Program-made: the position numbers and the translations under genes | The notes under the pieces: generated by a model | Databases searched by the model: none | The model's input: the letters and a program-made list of their open reading frames with translations, nothing else | What the model was told of the DNA's origin: nothing | From: Apiosordaria backusii | Lineage: Eukaryota; Ascomycota; Sordariomycetes; Sordariales; Lasiosphaeriaceae | NCBI GenBank assembly: GCA_030549205.1 | Contig: JAUKTV010000011.1 | Location: 1,116,001-1,180,000, forward strand | Length of the DNA stretch: 64,000 nt | Reading direction: 5' to 3' | Part shown: in pieces, positions 9,913 through 21,599 of the stretch | How positions within the stretch are numbered: position 1 is the first letter of the stretch | Layout of the letters: every line of letters begins with the position of its first letter

Positions 9913-11043
9913 ATGTGCTTCCACAAACGCCTCCTCTTTACCTGCAGCCATTACGCCTGGCTTACGACTCCTCAATCGGTTGTTCCTTGCGAGGTGGAAA
10001 GGAGGTTTATAAGGGGGGTTATGATTGGGTACCACGGCCAGGGGGCAGCCGATAGCGACGCTGAAAATGAGGGTATGAGTGAGATAGGGGGGGATTTACC
10101 ATCACCATCACAACCAGGCGAAGCTGTGCCAGAGGAGGGGTGCAATCAGATCTGGTCGCATGGGTTTTACACGATCAGGGTTGGGAAGGATTGTGTGAGC
10201 TGTGAGAGGAAGAGGAGGAGGAGGGCGTCGAAGATTGGGGAGGTGAAGGAGGTTATTAGGAGTTTAAGGAGCAAGTTGGAGGGGATGACGGGTGGGGAGC
10301 TGGGGCCACAAGAGGTTGATGGGAAAGGGGGGTATGATGATGATGAAAACGACAGGGGGGATTGGGGGTTGAGTGTGAGGAGTAGGAATTCTGACTCGAC
10401 TAGGGCTTCGAACGGGACGACGGTGTTGGATTTGTCTTTGATGTCTTCGCCTGGGAGGTCGAGTAAAACGGGGACGGGAACGGGGGATACTTCGCTGTCG
10501 TTGGGTTATCGGTCTGAGAAAGATCATGGTTTGGTGAAGGAACGCCTGCTGGAGGAGGAGGATGATGAGGAGGATGAGGGTGAGAATGAAAGGATGGAAG
10601 AGGTAAGCTTTGTGTTTGACCCTCGGCAGCGTGCTCTGTTGTTTTCTCAAGTTGTCGGCACTACTGTTGGGGTATGAGCATTGTTTTGTGAAATGATCAG
10701 TTCATCAACATTGTGGCTTTTTTTCAAGGGGACACTAAGACTAAAAGGATGGCAGGTATTCACCAAGGAGAGGGGGTTGATGAGGAGGAGTGAGTTGTTT
10801 GTTGATGGATTGGAGATTGGGTCGGTAATACCGGAAGAGATGAGGAAAGAGTGGAGGGATAGGTGGCTTGAGACGGGGGATTGTGGGTATGAGTATGATT
10901 ATAACAGGAAGCTGATGAAGGAGGGGAGGGAGCCGCTTTTGCCGGTGTTGGTGTCTATTCGACGAAGGCGGGGGTCATTCAACAAGAAGGGGTTTGGCGA
11001 GGGAGGCGATTTGATGTCTGGGAAGGTTGCGGCACAGAACTGA
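9913..11043 (+). CDS. Conserved fungal protein of unknown function, MCFHKR...CSHYAW type
   Basis: The N-terminus MCFHKRLLFTCSHYAW resembles a group of ascomycete hypothetical proteins that start with paired Cys/His and later have W-x-HG-x-x-T-I-R and a Cys pair (here QIWSHGFYTIRVGKDCVSC). The spaced Cys and His suggest metal binding, which is inference. One frame runs through except for a TGA at 10675. An intron with donor GTATGA at 10672 and acceptor GCAG at 10755 removes it in frame, giving 348 aa; the alternative acceptor at 10728 is also in frame. The middle is acidic and of low complexity (EEEDDEEDEGENE). The C-terminal exon has an amphipathic, charged segment (EEMRKEWRDRWLETGDCGYEYDYNRKLMKEGREPLLP). 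Codon use is G-rich like the preceding HAD gene. The function is unknown. Confidence 0.65.
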
Positions 11044-11532
11044 TGTTGGTGTGAGAGGATGAAGGATCTGCATTGCTGGAGTTCGGGAAGCGGGTTTCAT
11101 GTTTGGACAGTCTTTGGGTTTTACTTCACTTCGTGGGAAATTTTGGGATATGGGGCATAAAAGGGAATATTTGGCGCACGCCAAGGACAAGTGATGGTTG
11201 GCAATATCTTCATATTTTCGATATCTAATGGTAAAATTCCATACCTTTCACTATTTGAAGCTATTTTGATCGATCAGAGTCAAGGCTCTAGAAATACTGT
11301 GAGTTGGGCTCGACGTGTTCCATTGCGAAGAAGTGAAGCTATCGCCAAATCCCAAAGCGGAGACATAAACATCATGGTCCGTGCACACCCGCCAAGCCAG
11401 GCTGATCTGCCGCTCCACCTGACAAGCTCGGCATCATGTTTAAGCTCCATCAGCTCCGAGTTCCGCTGCAACCTCCAACCCGCCACACACTTGTCAAACT
11501 GCGGGGAAGATCACCAATTGACCGGACTGACC
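11044..11532. other. Intergenic/leader stretch before LCL3
   Basis: The frame of the next gene stays open upstream to about 11191, but that part lacks family similarity and the LCL3 family starts at the ATG at 11533. No other element is seen. Confidence 0.5.
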
Positions 11533-12425
11533 ATGCCATGGAGTCCAGGGTCCTCTTCGGCGCCGACGGGCGACAAAGACGACATTAAGACGAAGCTGCT
11601 CTCGTGGACCGACCCTATCCGCGTCCACTTCCACGAAGGCGAGAACTGGATCGCGCCTGTCATCGCCGCGGGCGTGACTGTGGGGCTTTGGACCTTTTAC
11701 CAGACCTACCTCCGGCGCATTCCTAGTAGCGCACATGTTTCCCCGCGATACTTTCACCGGCGCAGCCTCTTTGGCAAGGTGACGAGTGTAGGCGATGGGG
11801 ATGGATTCCACTTGTACCACACACCTGGCGGGCGCCTTGCTGGCTGGGGTTGGCTTAGAAGGGTGCCCGAGTTGAAGAAGGAGTTAAAGGGACAGACGGT
11901 GATTGATTCCCCACAGGCCATGGATGACATCGAAGCATTGTTCTCATCCTTTGTGCCTTACAGGTCCCAATCCGCATCGCCGGCGTTGACGCCCCCGAAG
12001 GCGGCCACTTCGGCCGAACAGCGCAGCCATTCGCTGCTGAAGCACAGAAGTTTCTCGACAGTTTCATCCTCAACCGCCGAGTGCGCGCCTACGTCTGGAG
12101 GCGCGACCAGTATGACCGAATAGTAGCCACCGTCTACGTTAGGCGGCCGCCCTTTTTCGTACGAAAGGATGTCTCGATGGAACTGGTCAAGCAGGGACTC
12201 GCAGCTACATATGAAGCCAAGACGGGCGCTGAGTTTGGCGGGCCGTCGAAGGAAGCTGAATACAAAGCCGCGGAGGAACTGGCTAGACAGAAAGGACTGG
12301 GCATGTGGTCCCTTGAGAAGGGGGGTGGTTTCTTCAACCCGGGCAAGAAAGCACGGGAGCTTGAGAGCCCGATGGCTTACAAGAAGCGGATGAAGTTGGC
12401 GGAGGAGCAGAAAACGAAGTTGTAA
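11533..12425 (+). CDS. LCL3: LCL3-type membrane-anchored staphylococcal-nuclease-like protein
   Basis: Fungal LCL3 proteins are mitochondrial-associated proteins with one membrane segment and an SNase domain. Exon 1 is 11533-11898 and exon 2 is 11964-12425, joined at KGQT|VPIRIAGVDAPEG. The product is 275 aa, the usual family length. A membrane segment (WIAPVIAAGVTVGLWTFYQTYL) lies near residues 36-57. SNase motifs are GDGDGFHLYHTPGG, RIAGVDAPEGGHFG and RRDQYDRIVATVYV, which keep the expected Asp, Arg and Glu positions of the active site. The acceptor TTACAG is standard. The first ATG with the family N-terminus (MPWSPGSS) was chosen over upstream in-frame codons. Confidence 0.88.
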
Positions 12426-15198
12426 ATGTAAAGAAGGGCATGATGGAACGTTTTGATACCCATAACGAAGATATGTTGGTTCTGTTTCGAACGGGACTGT
12501 TCGTCACAGATCGTCATGATACTCGTCAACCGTTACTCTTAGGAGTGAGGATGCGTTTGTTTGATTCTCAATGAAGAAACAGTTGCTACCCAAGCTTATG
12601 ACGACTGACGTTGGGCCTCCGGCTATCTTATGCCGGACTATAATATGGCATCCATGGTCGTATGGCCAAATATCAGTGACCACTGGAAGTGTTTGTTTTA
12701 GTGCTGTTTATAGCACTGCTGTTCGCCGCTTTATGTTTGTGGTTGTAGCAGAAACGAGTCGACAGGATCAGAGCTCGACAATGTTTGCATAAGCTTCCCA
12801 ATGCACGTCCACGACCCGGGTGTCAGATCGTGCTTGACAGGGCAACGCACGTGTGATCAGCACCAGAGAGCTGTCAAGCCGCTGAGTGGTTCTGGAGGAC
12901 AGAATACAGATCTGATAAAGGGCTATAGTAATAACGGTATGCTTTTATTCCTGGTGGCGAGAAACACTTCCCGCTTTTTCATTACCAGGTACACTAGACG
13001 GCAGAACCGCTCCAGGTGGCCAACGACAGCTGCTGGGTTGCGGCGGTTGAGCTCACCGCCGAAACATCGCAGAAGCTTTCGGAAACGTAGCTGGTGCGCT
13101 AGTTGACGGTGTGGGCTTCAAAGGTTGAGGTGAAGCTTTGAAGATAAGATGACACTGAGCTCTGTGCCCTTCGTAGAGCTGTCAAGATGCAAATCAACTC
13201 CGGGTAGTGCCATTTCAACCAAAGACCATCAAAAACGCTCAAAACCACATCGCGATGAAGCTTAGCTGAGCTGGTGGTGAGGGACCACGAAGTGGCTGGG
13301 ACAACCCCTGCCAAGCCGCATCTTGGTGCATCTCGCCCAATGACATCCAACGGGTGCCATGTGGGAGCATCGAACGACCCCCGGGAAGCCCCTGAGTCCG
13401 ACAGGGCGGAATGGATCCAGTCCACGGCAGAACAGAACAAGCAGCGGCTTCCCCCTCGCCCATCCATTGGAATGTGAAAATCTTCCTTTTTGTCTCCAGG
13501 ACGGGTTGAACAAACAAAACAAATCGGGGACAGTGAGGGACGACAGCGACACTCTTTTACCTTTGCGGCAAACTGCCGACTTCCATTCGTTCTTTTCCTG
13601 TTACATGCAGCCTGCCGGCACCCGAAACTCCAAGCTCTGAAGCGACTCCTCACCTCACATTCTTTCTACGTGTTTTTCTGCGCTCTGTGTTTGCGTTGCC
13701 GCTCATTCTGCTCCAATCGAAACCTCACACACAGTAAGGGTGCAACCCCTGATCAACCCCTCAAGACACAACTCTCTGACAAGAGCTCTCGCAACCCAGG
13801 ACTTTCGAACACACGGCCCTACCGTTCGTTTATACCTGGCCAAGCTGTCGTCACCATCTACCGCGATCCGCATTTACCGATAATCGCCTGCTACATTCTT
13901 TTGGAGGCGGCGTTGAAACCACCTAACCCACGGTCCACCTCTGATCATCAGCTCTGAATAGCAACACGTCCCGCCTCAAAGGCAAAAAAGTGTATGACTC
14001 GGAGGCTTCTTTTTTTTTTGCCAGCGCGTAGTGTACTTTGTTGCTGGGGCGGACGGACTGACATCTGACATTTGTGATCCACTGTGGCAGGTCCCCACAC
14101 CCTTTGGGCGATCCGAAATCCAAACCATCGAGTCGGACCAGCGATAGAAGGCAGAGAAAGTGATCAACAAAGTCCTAGCAAAAACGGCCAGTGTTGCCAG
14201 AAAGTCCCAAGGTTCGTGCACCCGAATCATTTTTTTGTCCGTCTGCCTCATTTCCCACCATCACCATCACCAAAACCCCTCAGCCATTCGGCGCAAACAC
14301 GGCAAAGGGAACCTAGCGTTTTTGCATCAGTGCGGCGCAGCGTTCAGACCCTCATCCTGACCCGGGACCTTCACCTTGACCCTGCAGGAGCAATATCGAG
14401 CCGTGCGGGTCCGGTTTTTTCGAGAGGACCTCCGGATATCCACGGGGCTGGCCAGCCTGGAGCTTGTTTTCTTGGAGCGCACTACCTGGAAGAGTCCGAC
14501 AAGCTTCACAGGTCTCCGAAGAGAAGAGTGAATGTTATCTTTTGTGAGAAGAAGAGAAGCAGACTGCTTGATCACAAGCGATCTCGTCCACTCACCAGCT
14601 GCACTTATCTTTTCTGGAACCTCTTGGTACCTTGAACCTTGCCTGTTGGGGTCTAGCGGGTTTGAACTGGCCAGTGAGAGCGCAGTAGCTCAGGTACAGC
14701 GAAATTTGAATCCTCCACCCGAAGCAAAGCAACGCAACCTCGTTGGCAGCAGCGGGGACCAAGTTTGGTTCAGAAAACAGGCTGGCGCCCAATCCTGACA
14801 ACACCTCCCACCCCGAGCTCCCACCATCATTTCGTCGCGACTTTTGACGTCGTCACTTTGGCTTACCGCCTTTAATTTTCTAGTTCCCGGCTTTCGTCAC
14901 GCTCGTTTCCGTAATTACTTCTCGACCACCCCTCTCAATCACCAATTCCAACCTCCGCAATCCCTCTCGCGCTCTCGGCCGGGCCTTCGTGCGACAACCT
15001 CATTTAACCTCGACGCGCACCCGATTTCACAACGTCATTGATCGACCCATACTCCCTCAATAATACCCTGATATGGCCCCCAATCCTTGACAGCTTGGAA
15101 CCCAAACCGATCGACCTCGAGCACGTCACCTGCTCGCCGGTCTCCAAGCGCATTCTTACCTTCCTTAATTAATACTCAGAACTCCGAATTGACACGAG
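12426..15198. other. 2.8 kb gene-free stretch, presumed RAX2 promoter and long leader
   Basis: No protein or RNA gene is supported. Open frames are short and their compositions differ between frames. The last 400 nt are C/T-rich, as is common in leaders of large fungal cell-surface genes. A T10 run occurs near 14010-14020. A GGTTTGAAC-like box near 14659 has no matching tRNA body. Confidence 0.5.
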
Positions 15199-18100
15199 AT
15201 GCGTCTACCATTACGGCGGCACCATGCCGCCCAACGACGAACAGCCACTACTTCTTCCCTTCTACTTCTCGCCCTATCGTCGCTGTCGAGCGCCATCACA
15301 TTCACACCGGCGCCCCCCGCGAACCTCGACTTCTCAAAACTCGGCCGAGTAGCTCTGGCTGGTGACTTCTCCGGCATATCACTGTACGAGTTCGAGGGAC
15401 AAAACGAGCGACCATACAGCACCAATGGCAGCGAACAGCTTCTTGCGAGGATGCCCAACGGCGCCTTCGCCCCAGTCGTTAACACCGATGCGACAATACG
15501 AACCATGTGCACTTTCGAGGTCGACGGACGAAATGTTGTGATGGTTGGTGGAAATTTCACGAGCATTGGAGCGATTGGCGCGGGAGCTCAGCAGTCGCCT
15601 GGCATGGCGCTTTTCGATCCAGCAACGGCCGAAATCACACCTCTCCAAGGTCTCTCCGGTCAGGTCAATGCTCTGCTGTGTGATCAGGAGAGAAACACGG
15701 TGTATGTGGGTGGCAGCTTTGTCGGTGTGAACTCGACCAATGCGATTGCTTGGCTCGGAGAGTCACAAGCCTGGACGAATCTTCCATTTGCGGGGTTTAA
15801 TGGACCAGTAACGTCGATAAGCAAGGCGTCCAACGGGAACATCATCTTCGGCGGCAGTTTCACGGGTCTGGGGAATGCGAGTGCTCCGAGCACGCCAGAT
15901 GGACAAGTCATCAATTTGTCGACAGCAAGCATTAGCAGTGGTTCTTCGACTTCTATACAGGGTTTCAGCGACCCAAAGAATATTATTTGCAAAACTGGTG
16001 GAGCTGACGGCCCAGGAAACACTTGGTTGCTTCAGGACGGCACCCCGGGTTTTTGGTCGGCCAAGTTCAGATTTGGATTCCAGCCCACCAAGTTGCGCCT
16101 CTACAACACTCGGCAGGATGGCAGGGGAACTCAGACCTGGCGGTTTACGGCGCTGCCCATCAATGGAATCATGAACTTCACCTATATCGATCCGGCCACC
16201 CAAAGAAATGCGAGCTGCACGAGCGAGTGCCCACTCAGCAACGATCCGGATGTCAAGTTTCAGGATTTCCACTTCGTCAATGTCATTGGGATGAACGAGT
16301 TCCGCATTGATATTTCGAGGTTCTATGGCAGCGGTGGTGGTTTGAACGGCATTGAGCTGTTTGCGGACGACATTTATTCCTACGCCATCAACGATTTCAA
16401 CGAGCCATCTTGCGCAGGCGCCGAGTTCCCATCTGGAGCGACGACCACTGGACCTTGGGTGGTTACGCCTTCCCAGCAGAGCACCTCTGAATATCTTACC
16501 GCCCGCCTTACTGGACCTATTACTAACACTTCGGCGTCTGTGGTGTTCACTCCGGATATTCGGGAGTCAGGCCACTATTCGCTGAATCTTTACACTCCTG
16601 GTTGTTTGCAGGACAACACCTGCTCGACCCGTGGCCGTATCAAGCTTACTGGACAGATGACCGCTGATCCCACCAAGAGCGAGCCGATCGACCTGGACCT
16701 TTACCAGACCAACAACTTTGACAAGTACGATCAGATTTACTTTGGCGCCGTTGATGCCAACTCGGCCAGCTTCCGCCCCCGTGTGACCATGACTCCCCTT
16801 GCCGGACAGTCTCTGGACGAGATGACGTTTGTCGCTCAGCGCGTCGGTTTCACCTTGATTAACAGCACAGGTGGTCTGAATGGGCTGTACGAGTATACAC
16901 CAGGGAGAGCTGTCAATGCGAGCGACTTTATGAGCTCCGCATTCAACCGCTTGGGAGCCAGCTTCAGGACCGGTTCCATTGTCAACGCTCTTGCGACGTC
17001 GGGTGACACTACTTATATTGCGGGCAACTTTAGCGCCGGCAATGTTCAAAACATCGTTGCACTACAGGGCAACGACGCCAACCCCAAACAGCTCGGCGGC
17101 ACTCTGAACGGCGAGGTCGAGTCATTGTTCCTCAACGGGACCAACCTCTTTGTGGGGGGCAGTTTTAACGGTACTGTCAGCGGCTCCTCGACTGGACTCA
17201 GCAACGTTGCAGTTTACGACTCTTCGAGCCGAACCTGGCGTCCCCTGGGCGCTGGCGTTAACGGGGCTGTCCAGCATGTGGTTGGCATGACTATGAACAT
17301 CACCAGCTCGACACCCGAAGTTGTGGTGGCCGTTAATGGAGACTTTGACCAGCTGCGGGCTTTTGGCAACAACCCGACTGTTGAGGTTGAGGGATTCGGA
17401 ATCTGGGTCCCTTCGCAAGGAAACTGGCTGCAAAACTTGGATTTGCCGGTTGAGTTGGTCGAAGGTATCTTGTCAGCATCGATCTTGAACGTCGATGGCG
17501 AAACCGCTCTCTATGCCGGCTCGCTTATATCACGGGCCCTTGGCGCCTCGAGTGCTGCGATCTTGGGCGAGGATCTTCGCCGCTTTCCCGTCAAGATCCG
17601 CCCTACCCCAACTTCTTCCAGCACGAGTGCTCTGTCCAAGCGGGATGGTGCCCTGGCCGATGGGAGCCTGGCCGGTATCGTTACTGGCGTTTTCGACACC
17701 AGCAATAACAGGAACCTCACTATCCTTGGTGGTCACTTTACTGCCACCAACAGCGACGGCTCCGAAATCCACAACCTTGCCATTATCGATGGCTCTGACG
17801 GTGATAAGGTCTCTGGCTTCGGTCAAGAAATCGCCCAGAACTCTACATTTGTCGCCTTGGCGGTACACGGAGATGTTCTTTTCGCTGGAGGGAAAGTCAC
17901 GGGCAATGTGAACGGCGTCAATGTTAGCGGTTTGGTTACCTACAATCTCGCCAGCAAGTCCTTCAACACCCAGCCCCAAGCCTTGTCTGGTGATAACGGC
18001 ACGGTCTCTGCCATTGCCGTGCGTGGCACCACTGGCGATGTGTACGTCGGAGGATCCTTCAGATCGGCCGGCTCTTTGGGATGCAACGGTGTCTGCTTCT

Positions 18101-18915
18101 ACAGCACTGCGTCGTCTCAGTGGATTCAGCCCGGACAGAACCTTGGCGGTGCGGTCCATTCGCTGATGTGGATTTCCGACAATGTCTTGCTTGCCGGTGG
18201 AAACCTCACAGTCAACAACACTGTCTCTACATTCCTTTCCACCTACAACACTGAGACCCAGACCTGGGATAGCTATCCCGGCGCCAGCCAGCTTCCTGGC
18301 CCAGTGTCGGCTCTCACCAAGGGCAACAACGAGGGCTCTCACATCTGGGCTACCGGCACCTCTGCCAATGGCACAGTCTACCTCGCCAAGTCTGATGGCA
18401 CCACCTGGCGCTTCGTCGGCGAGTCTCTCGAGGCTGGCACAGACATCCGCGGTCTCCAAATCTTTTCTCTTACTTCCTCTCACGATAACACCGACCTGAT
18501 CGACTCCAGCGAGGCTCTGATACTTACCGGGTCCATCGTCCTCCCTGGCTTCGGCACTGCCTCCGCCGTCCTCTTTAATGGTCAGGAGTTTAGACCATAC
18601 GCCCTCACCAGCAACCGCGGCAATACCGCCGGCACCATCTCACGCGTCTTCACCGAGCACAGCAACTTCTTCGACAAGGGCGGCTCTCCCCTGCCGCTTG
18701 TATTTGTCGTGCTTATCGGCTTGGGTATCTCCCTGGCGCTGATGCTGTTGATTGTCGTTGCCGGTCTCCTCCTTGACAGGCTACGCAAGAAGCGGGAGGG
18801 GTATGTTCCTGCCCCAACGTCCATGTATGATCGTGGGAGCGGTATTCAGAGGATACCGCCTCATGAGCTGCTGGAGAATTTAAGCAAAGGGCGTCCGGGG
18901 GCACCTCAGGTGTAG
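15199..18915 (+). CDS. RAX2: Cortical polarity protein RAX2 (Kelch-like repeats, single-pass membrane)
   Basis: In yeast RAX2 marks the cell cortex for bud-site selection; in filamentous fungi it belongs to the polarity machinery at septa and tips. The single uninterrupted frame of 1238 aa matches the family length. It begins with an n-region of basic residues and a hydrophobic signal peptide (SLLLLALSSLSSA, about residues 20-32). The ectodomain has many repeated blade-like units (VGGNFTSIG, VGGSFVGVN, FGGSFTGLG, LGGHFTATN, VGGSFRSAG) and numerous N-x-S/T sites. Near the C-terminus is one transmembrane helix (LPLVFVVLIGLGISLALMLL, about 1164-1190), followed by a short basic cytoplasmic tail with the conserved MYDRGSGIQRIPPHELLENL. 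There are no introns and no frame breaks, and C-ending codons are favoured. Confidence 0.93.
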   Translation: MRLPLRRHHAAQRRTATTSSLLLLALSSLSSAITFTPAPPANLDFSKLGRVALAGDFSGISLYEFEGQNERPYSTNGSEQLLARMPNGAFAPVVNTDATIRTMCTFEVDGRNVVMVGGNFTSIGAIGAGAQQSPGMALFDPATAEITPLQGLSGQVNALLCDQERNTVYVGGSFVGVNSTNAIAWLGESQAWTNLPFAGFNGPVTSISKASNGNIIFGGSFTGLGNASAPSTPDGQVINLSTASISSGSSTSIQGFSDPKNIICKTGGADGPGNTWLLQDGTPGFWSAKFRFGFQPTKLRLYNTRQDGRGTQTWRFTALPINGIMNFTYIDPATQRNASCTSECPLSNDPDVKFQDFHFVNVIGMNEFRIDISRFYGSGGGLNGIELFADDIYSYAINDFNEPSCAGAEFPSGATTTGPWVVTPSQQSTSEYLTARLTGPITNTSASVVFTPDIRESGHYSLNLYTPGCLQDNTCSTRGRIKLTGQMTADPTKSEPIDLDLYQTNNFDKYDQIYFGAVDANSASFRPRVTMTPLAGQSLDEMTFVAQRVGFTLINSTGGLNGLYEYTPGRAVNASDFMSSAFNRLGASFRTGSIVNALATSGDTTYIAGNFSAGNVQNIVALQGNDANPKQLGGTLNGEVESLFLNGTNLFVGGSFNGTVSGSSTGLSNVAVYDSSSRTWRPLGAGVNGAVQHVVGMTMNITSSTPEVVVAVNGDFDQLRAFGNNPTVEVEGFGIWVPSQGNWLQNLDLPVELVEGILSASILNVDGETALYAGSLISRALGASSAAILGEDLRRFPVKIRPTPTSSSTSALSKRDGALADGSLAGIVTGVFDTSNNRNLTILGGHFTATNSDGSEIHNLAIIDGSDGDKVSGFGQEIAQNSTFVALAVHGDVLFAGGKVTGNVNGVNVSGLVTYNLASKSFNTQPQALSGDNGTVSAIAVRGTTGDVYVGGSFRSAGSLGCNGVCFYSTASSQWIQPGQNLGGAVHSLMWISDNVLLAGGNLTVNNTVSTFLSTYNTETQTWDSYPGASQLPGPVSALTKGNNEGSHIWATGTSANGTVYLAKSDGTTWRFVGESLEAGTDIRGLQIFSLTSSHDNTDLIDSSEALILTGSIVLPGFGTASAVLFNGQEFRPYALTSNRGNTAGTISRVFTEHSNFFDKGGSPLPLVFVVLIGLGISLALMLLIVVAGLLLDRLRKKREGYVPAPTSMYDRGSGIQRIPPHELLENLSKGRPGAPQV

Positions 18916-20085
18916 AGAGGGTTTGTGAGAAAGAATTTCATCGTGCGCATATCTGGGACTGGTACTGGGTTTGACTGGTTGGCTGGCGTTTTAAGTGTTT
19001 ACAAAAAAGGGTGCAAAGGCGGGGGGGTCTGATACCACTGGTTTCTTCATTTTTTATTTCCTTTCTGTTTTAAAGAGGTTTAGCATTTGGCGTTTGGAAT
19101 TTTACCGAAGAGCATCATCGATCATACCACCGCCGCTACTACGGAGAGCAGGGATACACCATCATGGGGAGGTGAGAGGGGGGGTTTAATGGGAAGGGGA
19201 AGAAAGAGAGAGTGTGTGGTTTTTATTTCGTTTCTTACCCATCATTTGGCGTTATGTCAACATCTTTTTTTTACTTTTCGATTCTTACATTTTACGGAAC
19301 CTTGTATTTCTTGACAGCATCTGGTTGTGTCTGTCGAGGAAAGGAAAGGGCAAACAAGTTTTTTTTTTTTTTTTTTCGATTCTTAATGTTTAACCTTGTA
19401 ACTATACTACACTACCCATGACATACCGCTACCTCTCTGTATTCGACCACACCACCATCACCGATCCTTTATCTCAGCGGTTGAAAGGGCAGACGGGGAA
19501 GGAGGGAATGGGGGGAAGAAAAAGGAGATGGAGGACAATATGGGGAAGGGAAAAGGGGGAGAACTTTTGTGCTATTATTTTATTTGGGGCTTTGTAGATA
19601 GCTTTTTGAGAGAAGGGGGGGGGGAGGGGGGGAAGATAGGCTCTAGCAGGGGCGGAGGGGAGAGGGGAGAGGGGAGAGGGGGGAGGGGATAGGAGAACAG
19701 GTGAATAGAAGATGGTGTATCTTACTTGGTTTGTCTTGAACAATATTGAGATTTTCGTGTGGTGTACGTGCTGCTAGGGGCCGTTGTCTACAGATCACAT
19801 ATTTACATTCTTGCCGCTTGCCTCGATATCTCCACGACTACACGTCCATCTAGCTTAGGTCCTTCCTATCTGTGGCTGACATGAACAGGCAACTTTCCAG
19901 ACTTTTTACCGCTTAAGGTAGGTAGGTGCTGTAGCTTATAGTTATTGTATTGTAGGGATGACAGCATTATCAAATTCTTGTACGTGAGAGGGAAGATTCA
20001 GCTCAATTTCAGGATCTCCACTCAAGGAACTGCCCGAGTCATCAACACAAATCCGGTGTGGAATGTATACAAAACGCCTAAAAAA
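18916..20085. other. RAX2 3' flank with homopolymer and G-rich tracts
   Basis: It contains an 18-nt T run (19359-19376), a purine-rich segment with repeated GGGGAGAGGGG units (about 19500-19690, possible G-quadruplex) and a TAGGTAGG motif near 19918. No coding sequence is supported. Confidence 0.6.
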
Positions 20086-20192
20086 GCCCGATTAGCTCAG
20101 CTGGTTAGAGCGTCGTACTAATATTACTCTCTACTCTTGAAGTAATATCAAGTTCCATGCGAAGGTCAACAGTTCAATCCTGTTATTGGGCA
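20086..20192 (+). tRNA. tRNA-Ile (anticodon AAT) with 33-nt intron
   Basis: All four arms can be drawn. The acceptor is GCCCGAT (20086-20092) with ATTGGGC (20185-20191, one G-T pair) and discriminator A. The D-stem is GCTC/GAGC. The anticodon stem is TCGTA (20113-20117) with TGCGA (20158-20162). The T-stem is AACAG/CTGTT with loop TTCAATC. The loop reads CT-AAT-A, so the anticodon is AAT (Ile, A34 read as inosine). The intron lies 20124-20156, one base after the anticodon, the standard place. The intron's GTAATAT can pair with ATATTAC spanning the anticodon, the usual anticodon-intron helix. Confidence 0.9.
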
Positions 20193-20203
20193 GCCTAACT
20201 AAC

Positions 20204-20209
20204 TTTTTT
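20204..20209 (+). terminator. Pol III terminator of tRNA-Ile
   Basis: A run of six T begins 12 nt after the tRNA 3' end, as expected for RNA polymerase III termination. Confidence 0.8.
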
Positions 20210-21462
20210 GAGTTTTTTTATAAGTCTACCTTCCTTACATCTCGTAAAATCTCAAGATATCTATCTCTCTTGGCAAACTCGGTGAATGGCTACTCTTTTT
20301 TCTTTTTTCTTTTTTTTTTCTTTTTTGGGGGAGGTTTTATGTGTAATTTTGGAGTTGGGTTAGTTATCTGAAGAGTACCCTGATCAGAGAGAGAGACAAA
20401 GGGGCCTGGAGGCAGGTAGGTGGCTGGCTGGCTGGCTTTGACTTTGAGGGAGAGGGTTTTTTAAAGGGTGTAGTGAGTTGATTGAGTTTCTTTTTGGTGG
20501 AAAGGTGGGATGGGTGGTGTTTGGCGATAGGGGGATGAGTTTACTGCTATAAACTGGTCTTCTTTGACAATGGAACTCTGGTATGAACTGGAAGTGATGG
20601 GGGCTCTGTGTGAGGGTTGGTAGAGTTATGATGTCTAGTTTGAAGAGGTATTCGTGCTTGGTTTGTGGGAAGGTAAGATTAGACTTTTTTGAGTGAGGTT
20701 TTGAGCCGGTTTCTGTCTTATAGTTTTGAAGAGAACATGTTACGTTTAGGAAGGGGGTTTTTGAGAGTTCATGGATGAATATATCGTCATTCTGCTAGTT
20801 CGTACTTCTGAGAGGATTACATCACGTTTTAATTTGCTTCTTCAGTAGGCTACGCGGGCTTCTCTCGGGGGTTGGGTAGTTGACCATACATGAATTCAAG
20901 CACAATAGAGAGGCAAAGGACTGTATGTGATATCTGTGGATGAGTTGAGACTGCCTCTAAGATTAGATATCGAGCATGCGTCGAATAGGATCATATCAGA
21001 GACTGGCTCAGATCTCTCGGTATCCATGTGCCCATGACGGGTGTCTTGAGAGAGCAATACTGAAATGTTATGGTGTTGATGGCTGCTTCAATGTCATGAC
21101 TTGAAGACGGGTAAAACTGTTAACTATCAAGCCATGTGTGCCAATTCCGTCTCCATGTACATACTACAGAAACTTTGGATAGTCGCCAATCTCCTGGGGA
21201 ACTGCAGAAAACAGGCCCTCTGTCTTTTTTGGCTTTTGTTTCTGGTAATGGTGAGAGGGATGCCCTCCCCGAAAGCAGGTCAGACTGGTGCCCAGTAAAC
21301 TGATGTTTTGAGCAACGCAAAACAGTATTCGAGGGCGAGTAGTCAACAGCCAGATTTGAACTCAACTTCGCAGTCTACGTCGTTCCTTTCTGCCTTTCAC
21401 TGCTTTATACAACTAAAGAATACTGTAGTGGAATTGGAATGACAGTATGGTAAGAGCAACAA
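20210..21462. other. Gene-free stretch after tRNA-Ile
   Basis: It holds a T/C-rich run near 20295-20325 and four GGCT units at 20422-20437. Otherwise it is unstructured sequence with only short open frames. No gene is recognised. Confidence 0.5.
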
Positions 21463-21599
21463 GTGATTCGTGGCGCGCACATCAAGTTAAAGGGAGGCCA
21501 GTCTGAGGTAGGTTGGTCGGAGGAGGTCAGTTTCAAGAAGACAACCATATGTCAGGTTACCTTAACTTGGTCAGTCAGAAGGGAGTCGGTCAACGTGGT

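Noticed and set aside
14084..14635. 183-codon plus-strand frame upstream of RAX2
   Set aside because: No conservation signal; probably accidental in the RAX2 promoter or leader.
14655..14675. GGTTTGAAC-like box resembling a tRNA B box
   Set aside because: No acceptor, D-arm or T-stem pairing could be found around it.
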